In this document: in pieces, positions 6,544-14,462 of the stretch
Layout of the letters: each line of letters begins with the position of its first letter
How positions within the stretch are numbered: position 1 is the stretch's first letter
Source of the DNA: CAZPAV01 sp964584755
GTDB lineage: Bacteria > Actinomycetota > Acidimicrobiia > Spongiisociales > UBA5794
Length of the DNA stretch: 20,754 nt
Reading direction: 5' to 3'
Assembly (NCBI GenBank): GCA_964584755.1
Contig: CAZPAV010000046.1
Span: forward strand, 1 to 20,754
Notes under the pieces: model-generated
Databases searched by the model: none
Told to the model about the DNA's origin: nothing
The model's input: the letters and a program-made list of their open reading frames with translations, nothing else
Translations under genes and position numbers: made by a program

Positions 6544-7620
6544 TCAACCCTTCCCGAGGTGCGCCCCCGCCAGCGCCTGCAACGGCGAGGCCAGCCCCCC
6601 GTTCGTCACCGCCTCGTGGGTGCGGGCCGACAGCAGCATCGCCTCCGCCAGCGCCACCGCCCCGATACCGTCCGCCATCGACACCAACGAAACGTCGGCG
6701 CCGCGGATGGCGGCGGCGAACGAGTCGAGCTCCACCCGCAGCGGCTCCGCCCGCTCGATGCGGTAACGGATGAGGTTCCCCTCGCTCACCCCCTGACGGC
6801 CCATGAACGCCGGCCAGTACGACACGTGGCTGTTCTCGATGAACGACAGGTTCTGCGCCTGATAGTCGAGCTGGTACATGCCGTTCTCGCCGACGACGGT
6901 GAGCTCACGGATCTTCACCGGCGTCAACCAGTTCACGTCGAGGAGGGCGATCGTCCCGTCGGCGAACCGCAGCAGGCTCGTCGTCAGGTCCTCGTGGCCC
7001 GAATGCATCCGCTGTGCCCCCTCGGCGAACACCCGCTCGATGGGCTGCTCCAGCAGGAAACGGATCACGTCCAGCTCGTGGGTCGCCAGATCCACCACCA
7101 CCCCGACGTCCTGGATACGATCCGGCAGCGGTCCGGTGCGAATCGCCCGAAGCTGGAACACCCGGCCCAGCTCCCCGGCGTCGAGAAACGCCTTCAGGCG
7201 CGACACGACCGGGTTGTACCGCTCCACGTGCCCCACCGTCGCCACCACCCCGCAGGCCGCCGCGGCGTCGGCGATGCGCACCGCCGCCTCCACCGAAGGG
7301 GCCAGCGGCTTCTCGACGAGCACGTGCAGCCCGGCGGCCATCGCCGCCAGCGCCACCTCCTCGTGACGGATCGTCGGCACCGCCACGACCACCGCCTCCA
7401 GGTCCTCGGCGGCGAACAACTCCTCGTAGGAGGCGTACGCCGGGATGCGCCGCGCCTTGGCGACCCGCTCCCGGGCCTCCTCCACCGGATCGGCGACGGC
7501 GACGAGATCCACCCCGTCCAGCTCGGCGAGGACCCGAACGTGGTGACGGCCCATGTTGCCGAGACCGACGACACCGAAACGCACCGGCGGGACCGAGGGC
7601 TCCTCGGTTCTCGTGTTCAA
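6544..7620 (-). CDS. wbpB: Gfo/Idh/MocA family oxidoreductase (WbpB-like UDP-sugar 3-dehydrogenase)
   Basis: A 358-residue NAD(P)-dependent dehydrogenase. The Rossmann motif is GVVGLGNMGRHH near the N-terminus, the catalytic EKPLA has Lys104, and the substrate-side motif DLATHELD has His181, as in the Gfo/Idh/MocA family. In the WbpA-B-E-D pathway this class oxidises the C3 hydroxyl of UDP-GlcNAcA to the 3-keto sugar, recycling NADH with 2-oxoglutarate. I prefer the TTG start at 7620 because AGGAG lies 7 nt upstream in a strong purine tract. A GTG at 7659 would add 13 residues but has only a GGAG adjoining it. It follows the nucleotide-sugar dehydrogenase by 48 nt in the same operon. The specific WbpB role rests on context, since Gfo/Idh/MocA proteins have many substrates. 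Confidence 0.85.
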   Translation of the reverse strand: MNTRTEEPSVPPVRFGVVGLGNMGRHHVRVLAELDGVDLVAVADPVEEARERVAKARRIPAYASYEELFAAEDLEAVVVAVPTIRHEEVALAAMAAGLHVLVEKPLAPSVEAAVRIADAAAACGVVATVGHVERYNPVVSRLKAFLDAGELGRVFQLRAIRTGPLPDRIQDVGVVVDLATHELDVIRFLLEQPIERVFAEGAQRMHSGHEDLTTSLLRFADGTIALLDVNWLTPVKIRELTVVGENGMYQLDYQAQNLSFIENSHVSYWPAFMGRQGVSEGNLIRYRIERAEPLRVELDSFAAAIRGADVSLVSMADGIGAVALAEAMLLSARTHEAVTNGGLASPLQALAGAHLGKG

Positions 7621-7668
7621 CGGGACTCTCCTCTCATCGGTGTCGGCCGCCCGCCACACTCCGCGCGG

Positions 7669-8916
7669 TCAGCGTCCGATGCCCAGGTAGCGGTGCCCGT
7701 ATCGCTCCACCTCGGCCCGATCCCACACGTTTCGACCGTCGACTACCAACGCCGGAGGATAGCGGTCGAAGGGGAAGCGGCGATAGTCGTCGTGGGCGGT
7801 GACGAGGACGATCACGCTCGGCTCGTCCCCCGCCCACGGCGTGAACCCGTGCGCCTCGAGCCGGGCGTCGTCGAAGAGGGGATCGGCGACGACCACCTTG
7901 GCGCCCCGCCGCTCCAACTCGGCCACCAGCGGGAACGTCGGCGAGCTCGCCACCTCCGGCACCCCCGGGCGGTACGCCAGGCCGAGGACGAGGACGAGCT
8001 TCCCCTCCAAGGACCCCGCCTCCCGGGCGATCCGCTCCGCCACCCACCGCGGCATCTCCTCGTTGACGGCCCTCGCCGCCGCCACCAGCGACGACCCCGA
8101 GGTGGAGGCCTGCAGCAGGTACGGGTAGTGGGGGATGCAGTGGCCCCCCACCCCCACCCCGGGCAGGTGGATGTGCGAGTACGGCTGGGAGTTCGCGCCG
8201 GCGATGACCGTGGTGACGTCCACCCCCCACTCGTCGGCGAGCCGGGCCAGCTCGTTGGCGAAGGCGATGTTCACGTCCCGGTACGTCGTCTCTGCCAGCT
8301 TGATCATCTCGGCGGTCTCGGCGCTCCCCACGTCCCACACCTCGGCGGCGAGGAACCGCTCGTAGAACGCCACCGCCGCCGCCGTCGACGCGGCATCGAC
8401 CCCGCCGACGAGCTTCGGATACGTGTCCAGGTCCTTCCACACCCGCCCCGAGGAGACCCGCTCCGGGGAGAACGCCACGGACACCTCCGGCTGGGCCGCC
8501 CGCAGCCGCGGCAGGAACCGCCCCCGGGTCGTCCCCAACGGGAGGGTCGTCTCGAAGATCACCGTCGCCCCGGGACGCAACGACGGGGCCAGCCACTCCA
8601 CCGCCGCGTCCATCGAGGAGAGGTCCGGCCGGCCTTCGAAGGCGGTCAACGGCACGAGGACGAGGACGACGTCGGCCGAACCCACCGCCGCCGAGAAGCT
8701 CGTCGTCGCCCGCAGCCGTCCCGCCGCCACGAGCTCCCCCAGGTGCTCGGCCACCCCCGGCTCCCGCCCGATGGGGCTGCGACCCGCCTCCACCGCGGCG
8801 ACGACCCGGGCGTCGATGTCGACCCCAGTCACCGTCGCCCCCCGGTGGGCGTAGAACGCCGCCGCCGACAGGCCCATCTTCCCCAAGCCGACGACCGCCA
8901 CCTTCACGCCGCTCAC
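7669..8916 (-). CDS. wbpA: UDP-N-acetylglucosamine/mannosamine 6-dehydrogenase (WbpA/WecC type)
   Basis: A 415-residue nucleotide-sugar dehydrogenase that oxidises C6 of a UDP-HexNAc to the uronic acid with two NAD+. The N-terminal Rossmann motif is VAVVGLGKMGLS. The middle shows FETTLPLGTTRGRF and AETTYRDVNIAFANELARL. The catalytic Cys260 lies in GVGGHCIPHYPYLL, where the more usual sequence after CIP is VDPY. The C-terminal UDP-binding domain contains VLGLAYRPGVPE. The GTG start at 8916 overlaps the aminotransferase stop by 4 nt and has GGAGG-rich sequence upstream, so coupling is likely. Context with 3-dehydrogenase, aminotransferase and acetyltransferase genes favours UDP-GlcNAc as substrate (WbpA role); a WecC role on UDP-ManNAc is the alternative, given the epimerase gene elsewhere in the window. 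Confidence 0.9.
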   Translation of the reverse strand: MSGVKVAVVGLGKMGLSAAAFYAHRGATVTGVDIDARVVAAVEAGRSPIGREPGVAEHLGELVAAGRLRATTSFSAAVGSADVVLVLVPLTAFEGRPDLSSMDAAVEWLAPSLRPGATVIFETTLPLGTTRGRFLPRLRAAQPEVSVAFSPERVSSGRVWKDLDTYPKLVGGVDAASTAAAVAFYERFLAAEVWDVGSAETAEMIKLAETTYRDVNIAFANELARLADEWGVDVTTVIAGANSQPYSHIHLPGVGVGGHCIPHYPYLLQASTSGSSLVAAARAVNEEMPRWVAERIAREAGSLEGKLVLVLGLAYRPGVPEVASSPTFPLVAELERRGAKVVVADPLFDDARLEAHGFTPWAGDEPSVIVLVTAHDDYRRFPFDRYPPALVVDGRNVWDRAEVERYGHRYLGIGR

Positions 8917-10010
8917 GCCGAACCCTCCTCCGGGAGGAGCGCTGCCGCCGCGGCGACGATCCGCGCCACCTCCGCCTCCCCCACCCCCGGATGCACCGGC
9001 AGGGAGAGGACCGACGCCGCCGCCCGCTCCGCCCCGGGGAACCGCTCCCCTCCGGCGAAGGCGGCGAACGCCGGCTGACCCGGCACCGGCCTCGGGTAGT
9101 AGACGTCGGCGCCGACGCCCCGGGCCCGCAACCCGGCGACGACCGCGTCGCGGCGCTCCGGCGCCACCGTCACCGTGTACTGGTGATAGACGTGGTAGGC
9201 GTCCTCCGGCACGACCGGCCGGCGCATCCCCGCCGGCAGGTCGGCGTCGAAGCGGGCGGCCACCTTCCGGCGCCGCTCCGTCGCCGCCGGGAGCCGCCCG
9301 AGCTGCACCCGACCGATCGCCGCCTCCAGCTCGCTCATGCGCAGGTTCAACCCCCACGCGTCGTGCCGGTACCGCTGCGTCATCCCGTGGTTGCGGAACC
9401 GGCGCAGGGCCGCCGCCACCTCCGGGTCGCTCGTCGTCACGATCCCCCCCTCGCCGGTCGTCATGTTCTTCGTAGCGTAGAGGGAGAACGCCCCGACGCC
9501 CGTTCCGCCCGCCCGACGGCCGCCCCGCCGGGCGAGATGCGCCTGCGCCGCGTCCTCGACCACGGCGAGACCGTGCCGGGCCGCGAACGCCGCCACCGCG
9601 TCCATGTCGGCCATCAACCCGAAGAGGTGCACCGGGATCACCGCCGCGGTCCGGGCCGTCACCCGGCCGGCGGCGTCGTCGAGATCGATGAGGTACTCCT
9701 CGCCGACGTCGACGAACACCGGGGTGGCGCCGGAGGCCACCACCGCCCCGGCGGTGGCGGCGAAGGTGAAGGCGGGGACGAGCACCTCGTCGCCGGGGCC
9801 GACCCCCAACACGTGCAGCGCCGCGTACAGCGCCAAGGTGCCGTTGGCGACCGCCACCGCCGCACCCACCCCCGCCGCGGCGGCGAACTCCGCCTCGAAC
9901 GCCTCGATCTCGGGACCCTGCACCAGCCGTCCCCCGGCGAGCACCCGACGCACCGCGGCCTCCTCCTCGGCCCCGAGGACGGGCGACGCGATGGGGATGA
10001 ACGGTTCCAT
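8913..10010 (-). CDS. wbpE: DegT/DnrJ/EryC1/StrS family aminotransferase (WbpE-like)
   Basis: A 365-residue PLP-dependent sugar aminotransferase. The N-terminus shows GRLVQGPEIEAFEAEFA, then ANGTLALYAALHVLGVGPGDEVLVP with the typical cofactor phosphate region, and VEDAAQAH. The PLP lysine is Lys181 in YATKNMTTGEGG, where many relatives have SFYPTKN or SF.GNK, followed by FRNHGM and NLRMSELEAAIG. In the WbpA-B-E-D pathway it would transfer an amino group from glutamate to C3 of the 3-keto-uronate. The ATG at 10010 has GAGG 7 nt upstream. It begins 2 nt after the acetyltransferase stop and its own stop overlaps the dehydrogenase start, so these three genes are a tightly coupled unit. Family is secure; the exact substrate is inferred from context. 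Confidence 0.9.
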   Translation of the reverse strand: MEPFIPIASPVLGAEEEAAVRRVLAGGRLVQGPEIEAFEAEFAAAAGVGAAVAVANGTLALYAALHVLGVGPGDEVLVPAFTFAATAGAVVASGATPVFVDVGEEYLIDLDDAAGRVTARTAAVIPVHLFGLMADMDAVAAFAARHGLAVVEDAAQAHLARRGGRRAGGTGVGAFSLYATKNMTTGEGGIVTTSDPEVAAALRRFRNHGMTQRYRHDAWGLNLRMSELEAAIGRVQLGRLPAATERRRKVAARFDADLPAGMRRPVVPEDAYHVYHQYTVTVAPERRDAVVAGLRARGVGADVYYPRPVPGQPAFAAFAGGERFPGAERAAASVLSLPVHPGVGEAEVARIVAAAAALLPEEGSA

Positions 10011-10012
10011 GG

Positions 10013-10525
10013 TCAATCCTCGGCGGGGGTGCCGTCGACGCCGACCCGTCCCCGGGGACGGGCGGGTACGCCGGCGACGAGGGTAAAGGCCGGCACGTCG
10101 GTAGTGACCACCGCGCCGGCCGCCACCATGGCGAACTCCCCCACCGTCACCCCGGCGACGAGGACGCTGCGGGCCCCCAGCGAGGCGCCCGTCCCCACCC
10201 GGGTGGCGAGGAGCTCCCAGTCTCCGGCGTCGCGACGGGAACCGTCGGCGTTCACCGCCCGGGGATGCCGGTCGTTCGTCACCACCGCCCCCGGACCGAC
10301 GAAGACGCCGTCGCCGAGGACGCACCCCCGGAAGAGGAGCGCCCCGCTCTGGATCTTGCAGTTCTCCCCCACCACGACACCGGCGTCGATGTAGGCGTGA
10401 CTCCCCACCGTCGTCCCCGCCCCGAGGACCGCGCCCTCCCGCACCTGGGTGAAGGCCCAGACGCGCACGCCGTCGCCGAGCCGGGCCTCGGGGGAGACGA
10501 GCGCCCGAGGATCGACCATGGTCAT
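10013..10525 (-). CDS. wbpD: Left-handed beta-helix N-acetyltransferase (WbpD-like)
   Basis: A 170-residue hexapeptide-repeat acetyltransferase. Repeats run from about residue 10 to 80 and again from about 107, broken by a loop containing TNDRHPRAVN (83-92), which corresponds to the TNDxxPRA loop of WbpD/WlbB and FdtC-type sugar N-acetyltransferases. The expected reaction is acetylation of the C3 amine of UDP-GlcNAc3NA with acetyl-CoA. The protein ends with the usual GVPARPRGRVG tail. The ATG at 10525 is followed by a second ATG at 10519; neither has a strong Shine-Dalgarno, so the start is uncertain by two codons. It is the first gene of the minus-strand operon and is divergent from the Wzy-like gene across 87 bp. 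Confidence 0.88.
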   Translation of the reverse strand: MTMVDPRALVSPEARLGDGVRVWAFTQVREGAVLGAGTTVGSHAYIDAGVVVGENCKIQSGALLFRGCVLGDGVFVGPGAVVTNDRHPRAVNADGSRRDAGDWELLATRVGTGASLGARSVLVAGVTVGEFAMVAAGAVVTTDVPAFTLVAGVPARPRGRVGVDGTPAED

Positions 10526-10569
10526 GGCTCGAACCCCGGCACCGCCGTGGAACTGTGCGGACCCACTCC

Positions 10570-10575
10570 TATGCT
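10570..10575 (+). promoter_or_regulatory. Possible -10 element (TATGCT) for the Wzy-like gene
   Basis: TATGCT lies in the 87-bp divergent region, 37 nt before the GTG at 10613, leaving room for a leader with the GAGGA Shine-Dalgarno at 10601-10605. No matching -35 was seen. I found no convincing promoter for the opposite-strand wbpD gene in the same gap. Confidence 0.3.
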
Positions 10576-10612
10576 CCCCGCGGTCGACCGATCTCGGCAC
10601 GAGGAAGTCTAG

Positions 10613-11920
10613 GTGGCGGACACCGCAGCCAACGAGCCGTCGCCGGCGGCGGCCGGCCCATCGTCCCTCGCCCGGGCGGTGACGCTCGCCGCGGTGCCGC
10701 TGTTCGTCCTCAGCCAGTGGCTCGGCCTGCGCTGGCACCTCCCCGCCCGGCTCCCCTTCAACGCGCTCCTCCTCGGAGCCACCCTCGCCGTGCTCGTCAC
10801 CGGCCGGCGTCGCCTCGCCCGCCACCGCACCGAGGTGGCGCTCGCCGGGGTCCTCCTCGGCGTCCTGGCACTCTCCACCCTCCGCAACGGCGTCCCCTGG
10901 CGGGTCGCCGTCACCGGCTGGGTGCCCTACCTGGCGGTGCCCCTGGCGGCCGTCGCCGGCCTCGCCGCCGGCGCCGACGACGACACCGTCCACGCCGGGG
11001 CGCTCGTCGCCGGCCTCACCGGCGTCGTCGTGGCCACCGCCGCCGCCCTCCAGCTCCTCCTCGGCCGGGCCGCGTACGTCGCCCTCGGCCAGGACCTCCC
11101 CTACCCCCGCTGGTGGGAACGGGGCCGGGCCACCGGCCTCCTCGTCAACCCGGGACGGTTGGGTCAGCTCGGCACGGTGTGGATCGGCCTCGCCGCCGCC
11201 GCCGACACCTGGGCGCCGTGGCTCGCCGTCGCCGGCGGCGCCGCGGTGGGGTTCAGCGGCAGCCGCATCGCGCTCCTCGCCACGGCGGCACTGGCGGCGG
11301 TGTGGCTCGCCACCCGACGAAACGCCGCCTCCCGGATTCTCCTCGCCGGCACCGGTGCCGCCGTCGCCGCCTTCGCCCTCGTGGTCCTCCTCGTCCCCGC
11401 CGCCCGCGCCGACCTCCTCGGCCGCTCCGCGGCGCTCGGCGACGCCCGCCTCGACGTCCGCACCGCCAACCTCCAGGCGACGAGCGCCCTCCTCGCCGAC
11501 CGGCCCTGGCTCGGCGCCGGACCGGGCCGCTTCGGCAGCCCGACGGCGTGGCGCACCCACTCCGACCTCCACGACCGCTACCGCCTCCCCGACGTCCGCA
11601 GCCCCGAGTTCGTCGCCGCGTTGCGCGCCGCCGGCGACACCCGGGAGATCGACGTCGGCATCGCCCAACTCGACCTCGGCTGGCTGCAGGTGGCGGCCGA
11701 GACCGGGCTCGTGGGCCTTGCCGCCTTCGCCGCGCTCCTCGGCGCGCTCCTCGTACGGGCCGTCGCCGCCGGCTCTCCCGCCGCCGCCGCCCTCGTCGTC
11801 GCCGTCGCCGTGCTCGGCGTCGCCGCCCCCACCATCGTCGACTTCTCCTTCGCCGCGGTGGTCCTGTGGTGGGTGGGGATCCTCATCGGCGCACCCCCGG
11901 TCCGTCACGGAGCGACGTAG
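10613..11920 (+). CDS. O-antigen ligase/polymerase-like (Wzy/WaaL superfamily) membrane protein
   Basis: A 435-residue polytopic protein with roughly ten to eleven hydrophobic helices and one large extracytoplasmic loop (about residues 275-365), the typical layout of O-antigen ligases and Wzy polymerases. Family-like motifs are GRATGLLVNPGRLGQL (compare R.TG...NPN..G), GFSGSRIALL (compare SGSR), RPWLGAGPGRFG (compare HP..G.G.G.F) before the loop, and AAETGLVGLAAF after it. It would join or polymerise lipid-linked glycan units at the outer face of the membrane. The GTG start has GAGGA 7 nt upstream. It is divergent from the wbpD operon and overlaps the CWB2 gene tail-to-tail by 16 nt. Ligase against polymerase cannot be decided from sequence. 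Confidence 0.82.
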   Translation: MADTAANEPSPAAAGPSSLARAVTLAAVPLFVLSQWLGLRWHLPARLPFNALLLGATLAVLVTGRRRLARHRTEVALAGVLLGVLALSTLRNGVPWRVAVTGWVPYLAVPLAAVAGLAAGADDDTVHAGALVAGLTGVVVATAAALQLLLGRAAYVALGQDLPYPRWWERGRATGLLVNPGRLGQLGTVWIGLAAAADTWAPWLAVAGGAAVGFSGSRIALLATAALAAVWLATRRNAASRILLAGTGAAVAAFALVVLLVPAARADLLGRSAALGDARLDVRTANLQATSALLADRPWLGAGPGRFGSPTAWRTHSDLHDRYRLPDVRSPEFVAALRAAGDTREIDVGIAQLDLGWLQVAAETGLVGLAAFAALLGALLVRAVAAGSPAAAALVVAVAVLGVAAPTIVDFSFAAVVLWWVGILIGAPPVRHGAT

Positions 11921-14148
11921 CCGGCGAGCTGCGCCGCCACCGCCGTCGACACCGCCCCCTCGCCGCCGAGGATGACGATCCGGCCTGGCTGGAGGCGCCG
12001 CAGCTCCCCGGCGGTGGACGGCGGCACCCCGGCGGCGTTGACGAGCAGCACCGGTCCCCCGCCCAGGCCGGCGGCCACGCCCCCGGCGAGGGCGTCGGGG
12101 AAATCGGTCGCCGTCGCCACGTACACCACGGGCACCCCGGCGCCGAACCGGCTGCGCGACACCTGCACCGCGGTGGCGTACCGATCGGAGCCGGCGATGC
12201 GGCTCACCTGCGGCACCCAACCCGCCACCGTGTCGGCCACCGCGGCCGACACCGCCCCCTCGCCGCCGAGGATGACCACCTCCTGGGGACGGAGGCGCAG
12301 GATCTCCCGCCGGGTCGCGCCCGGCACCCGGTCGGGGGTGGTCAACAGGATCGGACCGCCGGCGAGGCCCGCCACCGGGCCGCCGGCGAGGGCGTCGGGA
12401 TAGTTCTCCCCGGTGGCGAGATACACGATCGCGGCGCCGTCGGGGAACGTCGCCTGCGACACCGCCGCCGCAGTCGCGTACCGGTCCGCCCCGGCGATGC
12501 GGGTCACCGGACCGTCGGTGTAGCCGGCGAGCTCCGCCGCCACCGCATCCGACACCGCGCCGGTGCCGCCCAGCACGACGATGCGGCCCGGACGCAGCCG
12601 GGCCAGCTCCTGCCGCGTCGCCGCCGGCAGCGAACCGGCCCGGGTGAGGAGGATCGGTCCCCCGTCGTGGATCGCCGCCGGCACCCCGGCGAGGGCGTCG
12701 GGGAAGCCGTTCCCGGTGGCGACGTACACCACCGGGACACCCGGCGCGAAACGGTCGGCCGAGACCGCCGCCGCGGTGGCGAACCGATCCGCACCCGACA
12801 GGCGCGGCGGCAGGGCGGAGGCGGTGACGACCTGGGTGCGGATGCCGGTCCCCTGGCCCCGCACCACCTCGGCCCGTTCCAGATGGATCTCGTCGTAGGC
12901 GGGGTAGGTGAAGACGAAGTCGACCTCGACGGTGTAGGTGCCGTCCTGCAGCTTCGAGGTGAGGTAGCTGGAGCTGTACCGGAGCGGACCCTGCCCCGGG
13001 TAGAGGCCCACCGGGACGGTCTCGGTGCGGAACACGACCCTCCCCGACGGATCGAGGATGCGGACGTGACCGACGCCGTGCACGGCGTGGGTGCCGACCG
13101 CCTCCACGAACTGGGCGACGTAGATGGCGCCCTGCCACACGTCCACCTCACCCCAGGTGCGGGCCACCGGCGCCGGCGGCGCCTCCACCGACGGCGCCGC
13201 TACCCAGTCGACCGTCTGGCGCAGCAGCTCGGCGGCGATCTCCCCCTCGGTGCGGCCCTCATGGACCTGGGCGGCGAGCCCCCCGTTCACCTGCGGGAGG
13301 AAGTCCAGGACGTTGAAGTCGAAGTACACGAACCGGCCCTTCCCGTACCGGCCCGCCTGCGCCGCGGTGTAGCCGTCGAACCCGTCGACGTTCACCCCCT
13401 CCACCGACCCGGTGCCCGGCGCGATGGAGAACCGCAGCAGCGACGTCGTGAGCGAGTTGAACCGGGACACGAACTCGGCGCCGGCGCCGTCGCCGCGGTC
13501 GAACCGGATGGAGGAGATGCCGAGGTTCGCCATCGTGTTGGCGACGATGGGGTGCGTGCCCTCGTCGAGCACCGCGAAGCTGCGGGGGGTCGGGTCGTTG
13601 ACGAGCCGGGTGCCGTACATCACCGACATCGGCCCCCACTCCCACACGTTCGAGTTCATCTCCCGGAACCAGAAGGAGAACCCGCCGTCGCTGCTCCCCT
13701 GACAGGACCAGTACGCCTGCCAGTCGGGGGTGACCCGCGGATGCGCCGGCCCGGTCCAGCGGCAGCCGGCCCGGGGGAACATCCGAGGTCCGATGAACGC
13801 GGCGACGAGCCCGCCACCGTCGGCCACCCAGGAGGTGATCGTGTTCGCCGCCGCCTCGTCGATGACCCGGGTCATGGGGAGGAAGAGGACGTCGAGGCCG
13901 TCGAGCGTCGCCCGGTTCGCCAGGTCGGCGTCGTCGAGGACGACGACGTCGTACCCGGAGGCCTGGAGGAAGGCGACCGTCCCCGGCGGCCGGCCCTCGT
14001 ACCACCCCTGCTGGGCGAGGTTGATGTACGTCGTCGTGGAGTCGACCACCCCCACCCGCAGCGGGGTCGCCGCCGCCGCCGGGACCGGGGTCGCCGCCGG
14101 CGCGAGCAGCGCACCGACCACGACCACGGCGACGAGCAGTTTCCGCAT
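11905..14148 (-). CDS. Secreted cell wall-binding repeat 2 (CWB2) protein with N-terminal Rossmann-like domain
   Basis: A 747-residue exported protein. A signal peptide (MRKLLVAVVVVGALLAPAAT, cleavage probably after an AxA near residue 26) leads into an alpha/beta domain of about 300 residues. That domain opens with LRVGVVDSTTTYINLAQQGW and contains VLFLPMTRVIDEAAANTITSWV, resembling ThuA/class I amidotransferase-like folds, but without a catalytic triad I can recognise. An Ig-like region follows (about 340-445). Three CWB2 repeats begin at residues 449 (RLSGADRFATA), 550 (RIAGADRYATA) and 650 (RIAGSDRYATA), each about 100 residues with ALAG and VxxLGGxGAVS motifs. In Clostridioides difficile three tandem CWB2 modules anchor proteins to an anionic wall polymer. 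The ATG at 14148 has GGAGG 5 nt upstream. The neighbouring glycan genes may make its ligand. Confidence 0.88.
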   Translation of the reverse strand: MRKLLVAVVVVGALLAPAATPVPAAAATPLRVGVVDSTTTYINLAQQGWYEGRPPGTVAFLQASGYDVVVLDDADLANRATLDGLDVLFLPMTRVIDEAAANTITSWVADGGGLVAAFIGPRMFPRAGCRWTGPAHPRVTPDWQAYWSCQGSSDGGFSFWFREMNSNVWEWGPMSVMYGTRLVNDPTPRSFAVLDEGTHPIVANTMANLGISSIRFDRGDGAGAEFVSRFNSLTTSLLRFSIAPGTGSVEGVNVDGFDGYTAAQAGRYGKGRFVYFDFNVLDFLPQVNGGLAAQVHEGRTEGEIAAELLRQTVDWVAAPSVEAPPAPVARTWGEVDVWQGAIYVAQFVEAVGTHAVHGVGHVRILDPSGRVVFRTETVPVGLYPGQGPLRYSSSYLTSKLQDGTYTVEVDFVFTYPAYDEIHLERAEVVRGQGTGIRTQVVTASALPPRLSGADRFATAAAVSADRFAPGVPVVYVATGNGFPDALAGVPAAIHDGGPILLTRAGSLPAATRQELARLRPGRIVVLGGTGAVSDAVAAELAGYTDGPVTRIAGADRYATAAAVSQATFPDGAAIVYLATGENYPDALAGGPVAGLAGGPILLTTPDRVPGATRREILRLRPQEVVILGGEGAVSAAVADTVAGWVPQVSRIAGSDRYATAVQVSRSRFGAGVPVVYVATATDFPDALAGGVAAGLGGGPVLLVNAAGVPPSTAGELRRLQPGRIVILGGEGAVSTAVAAQLAGYVAP
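11908..12804 (-). repeat. Three tandem CWB2-coding repeats of about 300 bp
   Basis: Repeat units begin at 12804, 12501 and 12201 (minus strand). DNA similarity is high in places: the stretch reading ACCGCCCCCTCGCCGCCGAG occurs at about 11951 and again at about 12251. The units are about 300 bp apart, matching the protein repeats. Confidence 0.8.
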
Positions 14149-14462
14149 GGCGCCTCCCGGGGGGGTCGGCAGGTCGGTGTCGAGCCCCGCCAGGCTACGG
14201 CGGCGACGGTTAAGGCGACCCCAAGCCCCGGTTAACCCGCCACGACCCCTGCCGGCGCGCCGGAAGGGCGCGGCGACGCCGCCGGCGTCCCGGCCGTTGC
14301 GTCGTTTCGCAGCCATCGCGACATCATCGACCGATCCGTCGCGGTCCTTGACCGCTTCTCCCCGCGAGCGACGGAACGGCGGGGAGACGGCGGCGTGAGG
14401 CGGGAGGATGCCGCCGGGTGAAGGCGGTCAGGATCGCCGCACCCGGCACGGCGAAGGGACGG
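14149..14462. other. Divergent intergenic region with direct CGGTTAA repeats and a stem-loop element
   Basis: No gene is supported here. CGGTTAA occurs at 14207-14213 and 14229-14235, exactly 22 bp apart, upstream of a minus-strand -10-like TAGCCT (14192-14197) suited to the CWB2 gene. A perfect inverted repeat GCGGTC-CTT-GACCGC lies at 14341-14355 and belongs to an element repeated at 20004-20030. The rest shows nothing recognisable. Confidence 0.45.
14329..14355. repeat. 27-nt dispersed element with inverted repeat, copy A
   Basis: Matches 20004-20030 at 25 of 27 positions. The 15-nt core GCGGTC-CTT-GACCGC is a perfect 6-bp inverted repeat; of the two differences between copies, one is in the 3-nt loop and the other just outside the stem. 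Confidence 0.55.

Noticed and set aside
10013..13138. Open minus-strand frame of 1041 codons running through the CWB2 and Wzy-like genes
   Set aside because: Only its last 170 residues (from 10525) are a recognisable acetyltransferase; the rest is off-frame of two motif-supported genes.
14149..14316. N-terminal extension of the CWB2 protein to ATG 14316
   Set aside because: The added 56 residues are Arg/Gly-rich and would bury the clear signal peptide, while the ATG at 14148 has a good Shine-Dalgarno.
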